Source: Micavibrio_A sp041655955
GTDB lineage: Bacteria; Pseudomonadota; Alphaproteobacteria; Micavibrionales; Micavibrionaceae
DNA length: 64,000 nt
Assembly (NCBI GenBank): GCA_041655955.1
Contig: JBBAEN010000001.1
Location: 744,001-808,000, forward strand
Direction: 5' to 3'
Shown here: positions 26,105-34,371 of the stretch, piece after piece
Position numbering within the stretch: the first letter of the stretch is position 1
Layout: each line of letters opens with the position of its first letter
Program-made: the position numbers and the translations under genes
Notes under the pieces: generated by a model
Told to the model about the DNA's origin: nothing
What the model saw: the letters and a program-made list of their open reading frames with translations, nothing else
Databases searched by the model: none

Positions 26105-26379
26105 GGCGCGGATTTAAGCGTTTCTTTTTCGCTTTCTATCTTGAGGGCGTTGAATTTCTTGCGCTTGCGCGCCGCAAGATAGGCCAGAACCGCCGCGGGG
26201 ACAAAGGGTATAAGCACCGTTACGATAAAGTAAGGCGAGGTAAAGGCCGCGAACGGGTTGTCCTTGAAGTTGGCAAAATAGATATAGGCAAAAAGGAAGA
26301 TGCCGAAGACGGCAAAAATATCGGCGCAGAACTGGAAAATTTTTGCCGTGATAAGCAATTCACGAAGCTGTTGTTTCAT
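26101..26379 (-). CDS. small inner-membrane protein, 92 aa
   Basis: Two hydrophobic segments (about residues 19-38 and 50-70) are followed by a basic ARKRKK stretch and a charged cytoplasmic tail. No family recognised. The four-base overlap with the DUF924 gene suggests a two-gene unit. Confidence 0.65.
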   Translation of the reverse strand: MKQQLRELLITAKIFQFCADIFAVFGIFLFAYIYFANFKDNPFAAFTSPYFIVTVLIPFVPAAVLAYLAARKRKKFNALKIESEKETLKSAP

Positions 26380-26509
26380 TTCGACAATCCCGCCGCGGCC
26401 GCACTTGTAACAATCATTATATTAACAGAATCCATTATACGCGCCTTCATCCTGCAACAAAAGTTAATTCGGCGCGGGCAGGAAAGAACGCCCTTCCCGC
26501 CCTCCTGCC

Positions 26510-28729
26510 TTAACGGACGTTCGCCCAGATTCTGCGTTTTACGCCGTACATGATGCCCGCAAAGACGATCAGGAAGAAAATAACCTTGATCCCCGTCTGT
26601 TTGCGGATTTCCATTTCCGGCTCCGCCGCCCATGCGAGGAATTCCGTCACGTCCCTTGAATATTGTTCGACGCTTGTTTCCGTTCCGTCTTCATAGGCGA
26701 CCATGCCGTCGGCGAGCGGGGGCGGCATGGCGATCTTGTGGCCCGCCATATATCTGTTCCAGGACTGGCCGGGGGCAAGCTCTTCGCCTTCGGGCGGCTC
26801 TTCATAACCGACCAGGATGCCGTGCAGGTAATCGGCCCCGCCCATGCGGGCCTTGACGATGAGGGAAAGATCCGGCGGCAGTGCGCCGTTATTCACGGCC
26901 TTGGCGGCGTTCTCGTTTTCGTACGGCTCCTTGAAATAATCGCTCGGACGGCCTGCACGCTCGAACATCTCGCCCTCGTCATCCGGGCCGTCAATATAGG
27001 TATATTCGGCAGCGATGCTCTTGATCTGGTCTTCGCTATAGCCCAGCGCGGACAGGTTGCGATAGGCGATACGGTTCAAACCATGGCACGCGGCGCAAAC
27101 CTGCTTGTAAACCTGAAAGCCGCGCTGGAGGGCGGCGCGGTCATAGGTGCCGAACGGCCCGTCAAACCCCCACTCCATTTTCGGCGGCGTTTCGGCGTCG
27201 GTTGCGGCCTGTGCCTGTGACGGCGCAAAGGCGGCCAGCGCCAGCCCCGCCGCAATCAAAACCGCCAGAACGGATTTCGGCGCGGGCAAAACGGCCTGAT
27301 GGATGGAATCGGGCAAGGTCTTCACCGGTTCGTTATTGTTGAAATACGGAATCAGGACGAGGAAGAACGCAAAATAGGCCAGCGTCATGATTTGCGAGAT
27401 CGGAACCCAGATTCCTTCGGCAGGCTTCGCGCCGCAAACGCCAAGGACGAGGAACACAACCAGCAGGGCGAGAACGGCAGGCTTGAACCACGGGCGGAAC
27501 ATGGCGGAGCGCACCGGATGCCGATCGATGAAAGGCAACAGGAACAAAAGCGCGATGGAGCCGAACATGGCCAGCACCCCGCCCAGCTTGGCGGGCATCA
27601 ACGCGGCACCGCTCAGCGGGATCATATCGATAACGGGTTTGAGCAGTTCGACATCCCTCATAAAGCCCAGCAGGAAGCCCGGAAGGCCGAACAGGGCCAG
27701 CGCGGCCAGAAGCAGGACGATGTTTTTGGAAATAATTTCATCCGGCGTTTTCTTCCACGCATAGTGATAGACGAGCAAAGCGCCGATAGCGCCCGCCGCC
27801 GCCAGATAGAGATTCAAATCGAACGTGATGGCGCGGAGCATCGCGTAGAAAGGCAGAAAATACCATTCCGGCACGATATGCGGCGGCGTCACAAGAGGGT
27901 TTGCCTCGATATAGTTATCGGGATGCCCCAGCGCGTTCGGCATAAAGAAGGTAAAGGCCGCATAGATGACGAGGAACACAAGGATGCCGAAAGAATCCTT
28001 CATCGTGTAATAGGGATGGAAGGGCAGCGTATCCTGCGGCCCTTTCGGATCGATGCCGAGCGGGTTGTTGGAGCCGGTGACGTGCAGCGCCCAGACATGG
28101 AGGAACACGACGGCGACAATCACAAACGGCAACAAATAGTGAAGCGCGAAAAAGCGGTTCAGCGTCGGGTTATCGACGGAAAACCCTCCCCAAAGCAGCG
28201 TCACGATACTGTCCCCCACAAGCGGGATGGCGGAAAACAGGTTCGTGATGACCGTCGCCCCCCAGAAAGACATCTGTCCCCATGGCAGGACATAGCCCAT
28301 AAAGGCCGTCGCCATCATCAAAAGGAAGATCAGCACGCCGAAGATCCAGAGCAACTCGCGCGGCTGTTTATACGACCCGTAAAAAAGCCCGCGGAAGATA
28401 TGGATATAAACAGCGATGAAGAAAAAAGACGCGCCGTTCATGTGCAAATAACGGATAAGCCAGCCGTGATTGACGTCGCGCATGATCCGCTCGACGGAAT
28501 CGAACGCGCCCGCCGTTGACGGGTTGTAATGCATGGCGAGCGTGATCCCCGTGACGATCATCGTCACCAGCATGACCATCGCGATGGCCCCGAAATTCCA
28601 GAAATAGTTGAAGTTTTTCGGCGTCGGGAAAACCCCGTATTCCTTTTGTATCATCGTAAAGACGGGCAGGCGGGAATCAATCCACTCGACCAGCCTGTTA
28701 TCGAATTGAGCGCGTTCTTTGGAACCCAT
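26510..28729 (-). CDS. fbcH: cytochrome bc1 complex: fused cytochrome b / cytochrome c1 precursor
   Basis: A 739-residue precursor encoding two subunits of ubiquinol:cytochrome c oxidoreductase. Residues 1 to about 430 are cytochrome b with transmembrane heme-binding helices, the PEWYFLPFYAMLR Qo-site motif and eight or more membrane segments. A hydrophobic segment ending in PSQAQA (about 478-500) acts as an internal signal peptide. Cytochrome c1 follows, with CAACH (about 545), axial Met in IAMPPPL and a C-terminal membrane anchor. As in Bradyrhizobium fbcH, the product is expected to be cleaved by signal peptidase. petA lies 28 bp upstream. Confidence 0.95.
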   Translation of the reverse strand: MGSKERAQFDNRLVEWIDSRLPVFTMIQKEYGVFPTPKNFNYFWNFGAIAMVMLVTMIVTGITLAMHYNPSTAGAFDSVERIMRDVNHGWLIRYLHMNGASFFFIAVYIHIFRGLFYGSYKQPRELLWIFGVLIFLLMMATAFMGYVLPWGQMSFWGATVITNLFSAIPLVGDSIVTLLWGGFSVDNPTLNRFFALHYLLPFVIVAVVFLHVWALHVTGSNNPLGIDPKGPQDTLPFHPYYTMKDSFGILVFLVIYAAFTFFMPNALGHPDNYIEANPLVTPPHIVPEWYFLPFYAMLRAITFDLNLYLAAAGAIGALLVYHYAWKKTPDEIISKNIVLLLAALALFGLPGFLLGFMRDVELLKPVIDMIPLSGAALMPAKLGGVLAMFGSIALLFLLPFIDRHPVRSAMFRPWFKPAVLALLVVFLVLGVCGAKPAEGIWVPISQIMTLAYFAFFLVLIPYFNNNEPVKTLPDSIHQAVLPAPKSVLAVLIAAGLALAAFAPSQAQAATDAETPPKMEWGFDGPFGTYDRAALQRGFQVYKQVCAACHGLNRIAYRNLSALGYSEDQIKSIAAEYTYIDGPDDEGEMFERAGRPSDYFKEPYENENAAKAVNNGALPPDLSLIVKARMGGADYLHGILVGYEEPPEGEELAPGQSWNRYMAGHKIAMPPPLADGMVAYEDGTETSVEQYSRDVTEFLAWAAEPEMEIRKQTGIKVIFFLIVFAGIMYGVKRRIWANVR

Positions 28730-28757
28730 TATCTTATCCTCTTGACTCTATCCCTGC

Positions 28758-29312
28758 TTAACCGATGCGAATGACCGTATCGCTCACAAACTCGTATTTC
28801 GGCACGGCGAGATTGGTCGGCGCCGGGCCTTTCCTGATACGGCCTGAGGAATCATAGTGCGAACCGTGGCACGGGCAGAACCAGCCATTATATTCGCCCT
28901 TCACATCCGTGGCCTTTTGCCCCTGCGGGACGCAGCCAAGATGGGTGCAGATGCCGATCATCACAAGCCATTCGGGCTTTTGCACGCGATCCTTGTCGCT
29001 TTGCGGGTCGCGCAGGGCGGAAAGCTCGACCGCGTCCGCCTCGGCGATCTCCTCCGCCGTACGGTGGCGGATAAAGACCGGCTTGCCCTGCCACATCACC
29101 GTGATGGCCTGCCCCACCTCAATCGGCGCCAGATTGACCTCCGTGGTGGACAGGGCGACCGTATCGGCAGCGGGGTTCATCTGATCGATGAAAGGCCACG
29201 CGACCGAACCCGCCCCGACCGCGCCGAAAGCCGCCGCCGTCAGGAACAAAAAGTCGCGGCGCGTTTCGCCTTCCGCGTGTCCGTCATGCTGTTTGGGATT
29301 GTCTGCACTCAT
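28758..29312 (-). CDS. petA: ubiquinol-cytochrome c reductase Rieske iron-sulfur subunit
   Basis: A 184-residue membrane-anchored 2Fe-2S protein. The N-terminal anchor is preceded by a Tat-like twin-arginine (ETRRDFLFLTAAAFGAVGAG). The cluster ligands lie in CTHLGC (about residue 121) and CPCHGSHYD. It passes electrons from ubiquinol to cytochrome c1. It is the first gene of the bc1 operon, followed by the b/c1 fusion. The divergent trmL start is 130 bp away, so this gap should contain the operon promoter. Confidence 0.96.
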   Translation of the reverse strand: MSADNPKQHDGHAEGETRRDFLFLTAAAFGAVGAGSVAWPFIDQMNPAADTVALSTTEVNLAPIEVGQAITVMWQGKPVFIRHRTAEEIAEADAVELSALRDPQSDKDRVQKPEWLVMIGICTHLGCVPQGQKATDVKGEYNGWFCPCHGSHYDSSGRIRKGPAPTNLAVPKYEFVSDTVIRIG

Positions 29313-29441
29313 TATTATCGAACCGTATGAAAAATTAAGGGTTTTTGGAACAAATCTTAACGCCTTGGGATACCATCAAATTCATCTCCCGAACAAGAGA
29401 GGAGTTGTGGAATCCCGCGAAAAAAAATCATACAGTGCGGC

Positions 29442-29894
29442 ATGGATTCCATCAACCTCGCCCTTTACCAACCGGAAATCCCGCAAAATACAGGCGCGGC
29501 CATGCGGCTTTGCGCCTGTATGGGAATGGTTCTGGACATTATAGAGCCAACCGGCTTTGTCTGGGACGAGGCGAAAATCCGCCGTTCCGCGATGGATTAT
29601 ATTGATTATGTCACGCTGCGCCGCCATGAAAACTGGGACGCCTTCCGCGCCGCCTATAAGGGGCGCAGGGTCATCCTCCTGACCACGAAATCAGACCAGT
29701 CCTATCTTGATTTCACCTACCGTCCCGGCGACATACTGCTCGCGGGGCAGGAAAGCGCGGGCGCACCGCCCCATATCCATGAAGAGGTCGAGGCGCGGCT
29801 CACCATCAAAATGGCGCACGGCCCCCGTTCCATGAACATCATCAATGCCTGCGCCATGATTACGGGCGAGGCGTTAAGGCAGATTCGCCCCTAG
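29442..29894 (+). CDS. trmL: tRNA (cytidine(34)-2'-O)-methyltransferase
   Basis: A 150-residue SPOUT methyltransferase that 2'-O-methylates the wobble base of tRNA-Leu. Visible are LALYQPEIPQNTGAAMRLCA at the N-terminus, the SAM-knot residues in LLAGQESAGAPP and the C-terminal RSMNIINACAMI. Length is normal. The ribosome site is weak (GTGCGGC). The last 35 bp overlap the convergent hypothetical gene. Confidence 0.92.
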   Translation: MDSINLALYQPEIPQNTGAAMRLCACMGMVLDIIEPTGFVWDEAKIRRSAMDYIDYVTLRRHENWDAFRAAYKGRRVILLTTKSDQSYLDFTYRPGDILLAGQESAGAPPHIHEEVEARLTIKMAHGPRSMNIINACAMITGEALRQIRP

Positions 29895-30738
29895 CTTTTG
29901 CCTGTTTTACGCGGCAAGGCGCATTGCCGGCGCCCCTGCCGCCATGCATCCCTTCCTTGCTCCAGCGGCGCAAACTATGGACGGGCATATCCAGCGGCCA
30001 ATCCTCGAAGGGCGGAAAGCTTCCGCTCCCGCCGAATTCGCGGGTGTGGGAATTCGCATAATGCGCGATAGCGTCAATATCCGCCTGCGCGAGCATCTCG
30101 GACGCTTTGCGCAAAATACCGCCATTGCGCACATCGGGCTGCCAGCTTTGCGCCCGCACATGGCGCGGTTTTAACGTGTCAAAGGCGAAACCCTCGCGCA
30201 CAAGATTATGAATATCCGGCTTTTCCCCCAGATTTTGCAAAGAGCGGCTATAGAGAAGCGCATGGGCCCTGCGCACGAGGATTTCCGGCCACATATAATC
30301 GCCGATTCGCCCGCCCGTATTCGCGGTTTCGGAGAAAACGGCGTCATTATTATCCGCATAATAAAGGACATTCCCCGTCAGCTTGCTTTGCCGAAAGGTA
30401 AAAAATTCTTTTTGCAGCGAATACCGGTCGAGGGCGAAATCTGATTTGTAAATCCTGTCCAGATTGCCCGAAAACCCCATCAGTTCGAGCTTTTCCGTAT
30501 GGCCGTCGCTGTTTTTCCAGACGCCGTAAACGAGGGCGGGCCTGACCTCATCGCCTTTTGCATAGCCGCCGAACACATGCGCGGGGCGGAAATAAACGAT
30601 GGAGCCGACCTTTTTAACGCCGCTATAGCCCGCAGGGACAGTATAACCGGATTCCGGCGGCGCTTCCTCATTGACATGCTGGCTGGAAGAGCCGAAAAAG
30701 GCACGAAGATCGCCAAAGCTTTTAAGCGATTCACTCAT
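29860..30738 (-). CDS. hypothetical protein, 292 aa
   Basis: Not recognised. A soluble protein without signal peptide. Residues about 35-150 are beta-rich (GVKKVGSIVYFRPAHVFGGY, KLELMGFSG, VLYYADNND) and the C-terminal half is helical, rich in His, Arg and Trp, with a basic end. The ATG at 30738 is preferred over the GTG at 30747 because GGGGTGAG precedes it by a few bases. It is divergent from hemF with only 36 bp between start codons and overlaps trmL at the 3' end. Confidence 0.6.
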   Translation of the reverse strand: MSESLKSFGDLRAFFGSSSQHVNEEAPPESGYTVPAGYSGVKKVGSIVYFRPAHVFGGYAKGDEVRPALVYGVWKNSDGHTEKLELMGFSGNLDRIYKSDFALDRYSLQKEFFTFRQSKLTGNVLYYADNNDAVFSETANTGGRIGDYMWPEILVRRAHALLYSRSLQNLGEKPDIHNLVREGFAFDTLKPRHVRAQSWQPDVRNGGILRKASEMLAQADIDAIAHYANSHTREFGGSGSFPPFEDWPLDMPVHSLRRWSKEGMHGGRGAGNAPCRVKQAKARGESALTPRP

Positions 30739-30774
30739 TTTACTCACCCCACGAACGCTCTATGGTCAGACATT

Positions 30775-31653
30775 ATGAGTAATGTAGAAAAACAAAAAGA
30801 ACAAGCATTCCATTGGTTCACCCATATCCGTGACGAAATATGCACAGCTTTTGAAGCGCTGGAGGCCGGACTTTCCGGATCGGACATGCCGGCGGGCAAA
30901 TTCGAGCGCACGCCATGGACGCGGGACAATGACGGAAAGCCCAATGAATCCGGCTCCGTCCTTGGCGGCGGCGGCGAAATGGCGATCATGCGCGGGCGCG
31001 TCTTTGAAAAGGTCGGGGTCAATATATCCAATGTTCACGGCGTTTTCGCCGAATCTTTTGCCGCGCAAATTCCGGGGGCGCAGGAAAGCGGCGGGCATTT
31101 CTGGGCGGCGGGTATTTCCCTTGTCGCGCATATGCGCTCCCCCCTCGTTCCGGCCGTCCATATGAACACGCGCATGATCGCGACCTCCAAATCATGGTTC
31201 GGCGGCGGCGCGGATCTGACCCCCATGGTCGAGGACAAAGACGATACGGCGCAATGGCATAAGGCTTTTAAAGATTGCTGCGACGCCCACGATCCCGCCT
31301 ATTACCCGAAATTTAAGCAATGGTGCGACGAATATTTCTTCCTCCCCCACAGGGGCGAACCGCGCGGCACGGGCGGGATTTTCTATGATTATCTTGATAG
31401 CGGCGACTGGGAGGCGGATTTCGCCTTCACACAGCATGTCGGCAAGTGTTTTGCACAGGCCTATCCCGCACTTGTCCGCAAACATATGCACAAGCCATGG
31501 ACAAAGGAGGAGCGCGAGCATCAGCTCGTCCGCCGTGGCCGCTATGTCGAATTCAACCTGCTGCATGATCGCGGAACCCAGTTCGGCCTGAAAACGGGCG
31601 GCAATACGGAGGCCATCCTCATGTCCATGCCGCCAGAGGCAAAATGGCCGTAA
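30775..31653 (+). CDS. hemF: oxygen-dependent coproporphyrinogen III oxidase
   Basis: A 292-residue cytoplasmic enzyme converting coproporphyrinogen III to protoporphyrinogen IX with O2. Family signatures are WFGGGADLTPM, HRGEPRGTGGIFYDYL and RYVEFNLLHDRGTQFGL. The ATG at 30775 (MSNVEKQKE) gives the family length (about 300); the frame is open further upstream but lies antisense to the neighbouring gene. No strong ribosome site is seen. Confidence 0.95.
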   Translation: MSNVEKQKEQAFHWFTHIRDEICTAFEALEAGLSGSDMPAGKFERTPWTRDNDGKPNESGSVLGGGGEMAIMRGRVFEKVGVNISNVHGVFAESFAAQIPGAQESGGHFWAAGISLVAHMRSPLVPAVHMNTRMIATSKSWFGGGADLTPMVEDKDDTAQWHKAFKDCCDAHDPAYYPKFKQWCDEYFFLPHRGEPRGTGGIFYDYLDSGDWEADFAFTQHVGKCFAQAYPALVRKHMHKPWTKEEREHQLVRRGRYVEFNLLHDRGTQFGLKTGGNTEAILMSMPPEAKWP

Positions 31654-31719
31654 CAGGCCAAAATCTTAAAATTAACCTGTGTTAATCCCAAGAAAACCAG
31701 CGGCCCTTGCCATAACTTC

Positions 31720-31747
31720 TTGCAAATCCGCCGCGTCCGTCTATTAT
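31720..31747 (+). promoter_or_regulatory. sigma-70-type promoter of the 63-aa gene
   Basis: TTGCAA (31720-31725), a 16-bp spacer and TATTAT (31742-31747), placed 36 bp before the start codon. It is one of the best -35/-10 matches in the window by eye. Confidence 0.6.
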
Positions 31748-31782
31748 GCACTCCTAAGGTAACCGTTTGTAAAAGGAGTAAC

Positions 31783-31974
31783 ATGGTTTACAGACACAAG
31801 CCCGAAGCGCCGAGCTTGAAAGACGCGGCAGATGGGTCTTTTGACACATCAACGCGCCTGACGAACGGCATGATGGAAGATCGCCAGATTGCATGGGAAG
31901 AAAAACTTCTTGAAAAGCACAATGGCGACGCGGCGAAAGCCGCTATTGACCAGATCTTCGGCTGCGATCTCTAA
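31783..31974 (+). CDS. 63-aa small protein
   Basis: Starts ATG at 31783 with AAAAGGAG at 31771-31778. Polar, acidic, helical (MVYRHKPEAPSLKDAADG, later EDRQIAWEEKLLEKHNGDA), one Cys near the end, no membrane segment. A promoter lies upstream and a clear terminator follows, so it is an independent, probably well-expressed gene. No family recognised. Confidence 0.72.
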   Translation: MVYRHKPEAPSLKDAADGSFDTSTRLTNGMMEDRQIAWEEKLLEKHNGDAAKAAIDQIFGCDL

Positions 31975-32005
31975 AAAGAGATTTTTAAATTTCAATAGAG
32001 CAAAC

Positions 32006-32037
32006 AAGCTCCCGCCAAAACGGGGGCTTTATTTTTT
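32006..32037 (+). terminator. terminator of the 63-aa gene
   Basis: AAGCTCCCG-CCAAAA-CGGGGGCTT (one T:G pair) followed by TATTTTTT, 32 bp after the stop codon. Confidence 0.8.
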
Positions 32038-32084
32038 GCCCGCGCCGCCGCGGCGGTAAAATATAGGGCCGCGTCATCAGAGAA

Positions 32085-32270
32085 GACAGCCGCAATAAAA
32101 TACGGGGCCCCGCCCCCAGAAAAGGCGGCAGCAATGGAATATGGGGTTATCCCCCAAAAAGGCGGCAGCGATGGAATACGGGCTATCCCCCCAAAAAGGC
32201 AGCAGCGATGGAATACGGGGCTATCCCCCCAAAAGACAGCGGCGATGGAATATGACGCCGCACCAAAAAC
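32085..32270. repeat. tandem array of 36-39-bp units (five copies)
   Basis: Copies at 32085-32123, 32124-32160, 32161-32197, 32198-32234 and 32235-32270. The core reads GGCGGCAGCGATGGAATACG, then GG(G)CTATCCCCCC and four or five A. The third and fourth copies are almost identical and the outer ones are diverged. A still weaker copy may precede at about 32048. Units of 37 bp shift the reading frame each time, so the array is not coding. It lies between a terminator and the 3' end of the CCA-adding enzyme gene. Confidence 0.85.
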
Positions 32271-32290
32271 GGCGGCCCCGGCAGGAAAAA

Positions 32291-33475
32291 TCAGTAGGAG
32301 AAATCAGCCGGGAAATCCTTGGCTATCCATTTCTCCTCAAGCTCTTTCAACTTCATCCCAAGATCCGGCCCGCGTGACACCCCCGCCGCGATAAGCTGCT
32401 CCGCCTTGACGGGGAATTCCGGCGCCTGCCAGTAGCGGGCGATATCGAGTATCTCCAGATCCGGCGCCTGCCCTTTTTGCGCGAGCTTCACGAAATATGT
32501 CTGGAGCGCGCCGCCATTGCCGAAACGGTACACGATCTCGCGTATCTTTTTCATGTTGATGCCGGATAAAAGCGGCAGGCTGTCCAGCAGCAAGCGAACC
32601 TGTTTTTTCTGCACGTTGGAGAAAATAAGCCTGTCTTCAAAAAAATCCCCGCTGCCGCCCGTCAGGACGAAATAGCGCGCCATCAAATCCACGGCATCAT
32701 GGCGCGTTTGAAGATTGCACAGATGCTCCATCACCGCCGGGCTATAATCCCGCCCTATATCCGTCAGCACATCATGCGCGAACATCAGGGACAAGATATC
32801 ATGCGCCTTCGACACCGCGATGATTTTTAAAAATTCCTGCATGATCCGCTCGCGCGAAAGGAGCGCGACCTTGGCCGCATATTCCTTGCAAGCGGCAAGC
32901 GCCTTTTCGTCCGCGGCCCCTTCGCCATATTCCGCATGGAAACGGAAGAAGCGCAAAATCCGCAAATAATCCTCGGCAAGCCGCTCCGCCGGATCGCCGA
33001 CAAAAATGACGCGCCGCGCTTCCAGATCGTCAAGCCCCGCACCTGTCGGATCGAACACCTCCCCTTCCGGCGAACAAAACAGCGTGTTGATCGTAAAATC
33101 GCGGCGGCGTGCGTCGATCTCCCACTCGTCTGTAAAAGCGATCACCGCAAAACGCCCGTCCGTTTCAATATCCTTGCGCAGCGTCGTTATCTCGAATGTC
33201 GAATCGTCGATGATCGCCGTCAGCGTCCCGTGATCCAGCCCGCTCGGCACATAGCGGATGCCGCCGGCCTTTAATTTCTCGATGACCTTCAGCGGGTGAT
33301 GGACGGTCGCAAGGTCGATGTCGCGCACCGGCCTGTCCAGCAGCATATTACGCACGCAGCCGCCCACATATAAAGTTTCGGGGCGGCTTTTATACCCCCC
33401 CAGAACTTTCATAAGCTTGACCGGTGCCTCGTCCGTCATCCACGAAGGAGGTATAATATGCCGCGAAATTTCCAT
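32291..33475 (-). CDS. cca: CCA tRNA nucleotidyltransferase / poly(A) polymerase family
   Basis: A 394-residue class II nucleotidyltransferase adding or repairing the 3' CCA of tRNAs. The N-terminal head has YVGGCVRNMLLDRPVRDIDLA with the catalytic DxD. The DARRRDFTINTLF and DPAERLAEDYLRILRFFRF motifs follow, with a helical tail. The nearby tRNA-Lys already encodes CCA, so repair or use on other tRNAs is likely. Monocistronic. Confidence 0.93.
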   Translation of the reverse strand: MEISRHIIPPSWMTDEAPVKLMKVLGGYKSRPETLYVGGCVRNMLLDRPVRDIDLATVHHPLKVIEKLKAGGIRYVPSGLDHGTLTAIIDDSTFEITTLRKDIETDGRFAVIAFTDEWEIDARRRDFTINTLFCSPEGEVFDPTGAGLDDLEARRVIFVGDPAERLAEDYLRILRFFRFHAEYGEGAADEKALAACKEYAAKVALLSRERIMQEFLKIIAVSKAHDILSLMFAHDVLTDIGRDYSPAVMEHLCNLQTRHDAVDLMARYFVLTGGSGDFFEDRLIFSNVQKKQVRLLLDSLPLLSGINMKKIREIVYRFGNGGALQTYFVKLAQKGQAPDLEILDIARYWQAPEFPVKAEQLIAAGVSRGPDLGMKLKELEEKWIAKDFPADFSY

Positions 33476-33552
33476 GGTTCCAGTTTACTATCAAAAATGA
33501 AAACCACCAATTCATTTGAAATGCGCTTAGCCCCTTTAAAACCGGTAAAAAA

Positions 33553-34200
33553 TCAGTTCCAGCCATTTTCCTTAGCGATCAAAGCGGCTTGCGTCCTGTT
33601 GGCCGCTTTCATTTTCCGGCATATGCCGCGCACATGCAGTTTTATGGTTACCACCTGCAAATCCAGCGCCCGCGCTATTTCCTTATTGCTCCGGCCTTTG
33701 AGAAGGTGGGTCAGGACTTCCCCCTCCCGCACGGTCAGATCAAAATCATAAGGCTCCGCCGCAATCCGGGAAAGAGCCGCAACGGAAGGATTCTCCGCCC
33801 CCTGCCGCAAAGGCGGGTAAAAAGGGCGGCCCGCAAGAATATCATGGATGCCCGCCAAAATTTGCTTGGCCGAAAGATAGCGCGGAAAAACGCCGTGACA
33901 GGAAGAAACGGCAAGCGGCCCGTCATTCAAATCCGCCACAAGCGCCCCGATCTTGGGCGCCGCCCCGCTCTCCCCTATGGCATGAAACCAATCCGGCAGG
34001 ACGCTCTCTCCAAAGGCGCCCTCCGCCCTTATAAGCAAAAGGTCGGGGCGGCTTTCCTCTAGCGTGCGGCGCAAATCGCCGCTCTCCCCCACACCCGCAA
34101 CAGTTATTTCCTTCTCCGCATGGCGGATATAACGGCAAAGCGCCTCGCGGTATAGAATATGCGGGTCGGCAATGAGAATAACCGGGCTATTGACGGACAT
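33553..34200 (-). CDS. LuxR/NarL-type regulator with degenerate receiver
   Basis: A 215-residue protein. The start ATG at 34200 has AAGGAGGAG 4-6 bp upstream. Residues 1-120 have receiver-like order (VILIADPHILYREAL at the acidic pocket), but the phosphoacceptor position reads PDLLLIRAEGAFG (no Asp) and the conserved Lys is replaced in GVFPRYLSAKQI. The C-terminal LuxR helix-turn-helix is intact (LTVREGEVLTHLLKGRSNKE). It is therefore expected to act without phosphorylation. No sensor kinase gene is adjacent. Confidence 0.85.
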   Translation of the reverse strand: MSVNSPVILIADPHILYREALCRYIRHAEKEITVAGVGESGDLRRTLEESRPDLLLIRAEGAFGESVLPDWFHAIGESGAAPKIGALVADLNDGPLAVSSCHGVFPRYLSAKQILAGIHDILAGRPFYPPLRQGAENPSVAALSRIAAEPYDFDLTVREGEVLTHLLKGRSNKEIARALDLQVVTIKLHVRGICRKMKAANRTQAALIAKENGWN

Positions 34201-34371
34201 GCGCTCCTCCTTGCGCCGCGTCATTGCGGCATGTGCAAAAGGAAGGTGCAAAGAGCCTGCCAGCATTTATCCTTTTATTTCAATGAGAGGGGGTTTGCAT
34301 TTTGCAAATATTTTCGAGAATGCAACGCAGGACGCGAAACGCACGGAAACGGGCGGGCGCAGCCCCGCCCC

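Noticed and set aside
31672..31685. CtrA box TTAA-N6-TTAA before the 63-aa gene
   Set aside because: The spacing is 6 bp, while the CtrA consensus needs 7; AT-rich chance match is likely.
32085..32270. CRISPR array
   Set aside because: Units are directly adjacent without unique spacers of constant length, and no cas genes are in the window.
32134..32394. Plus-strand ORFs through the 37-bp array
   Set aside because: The repeat period shifts frame at every unit and the frames run antisense into the CCA-adding enzyme gene.
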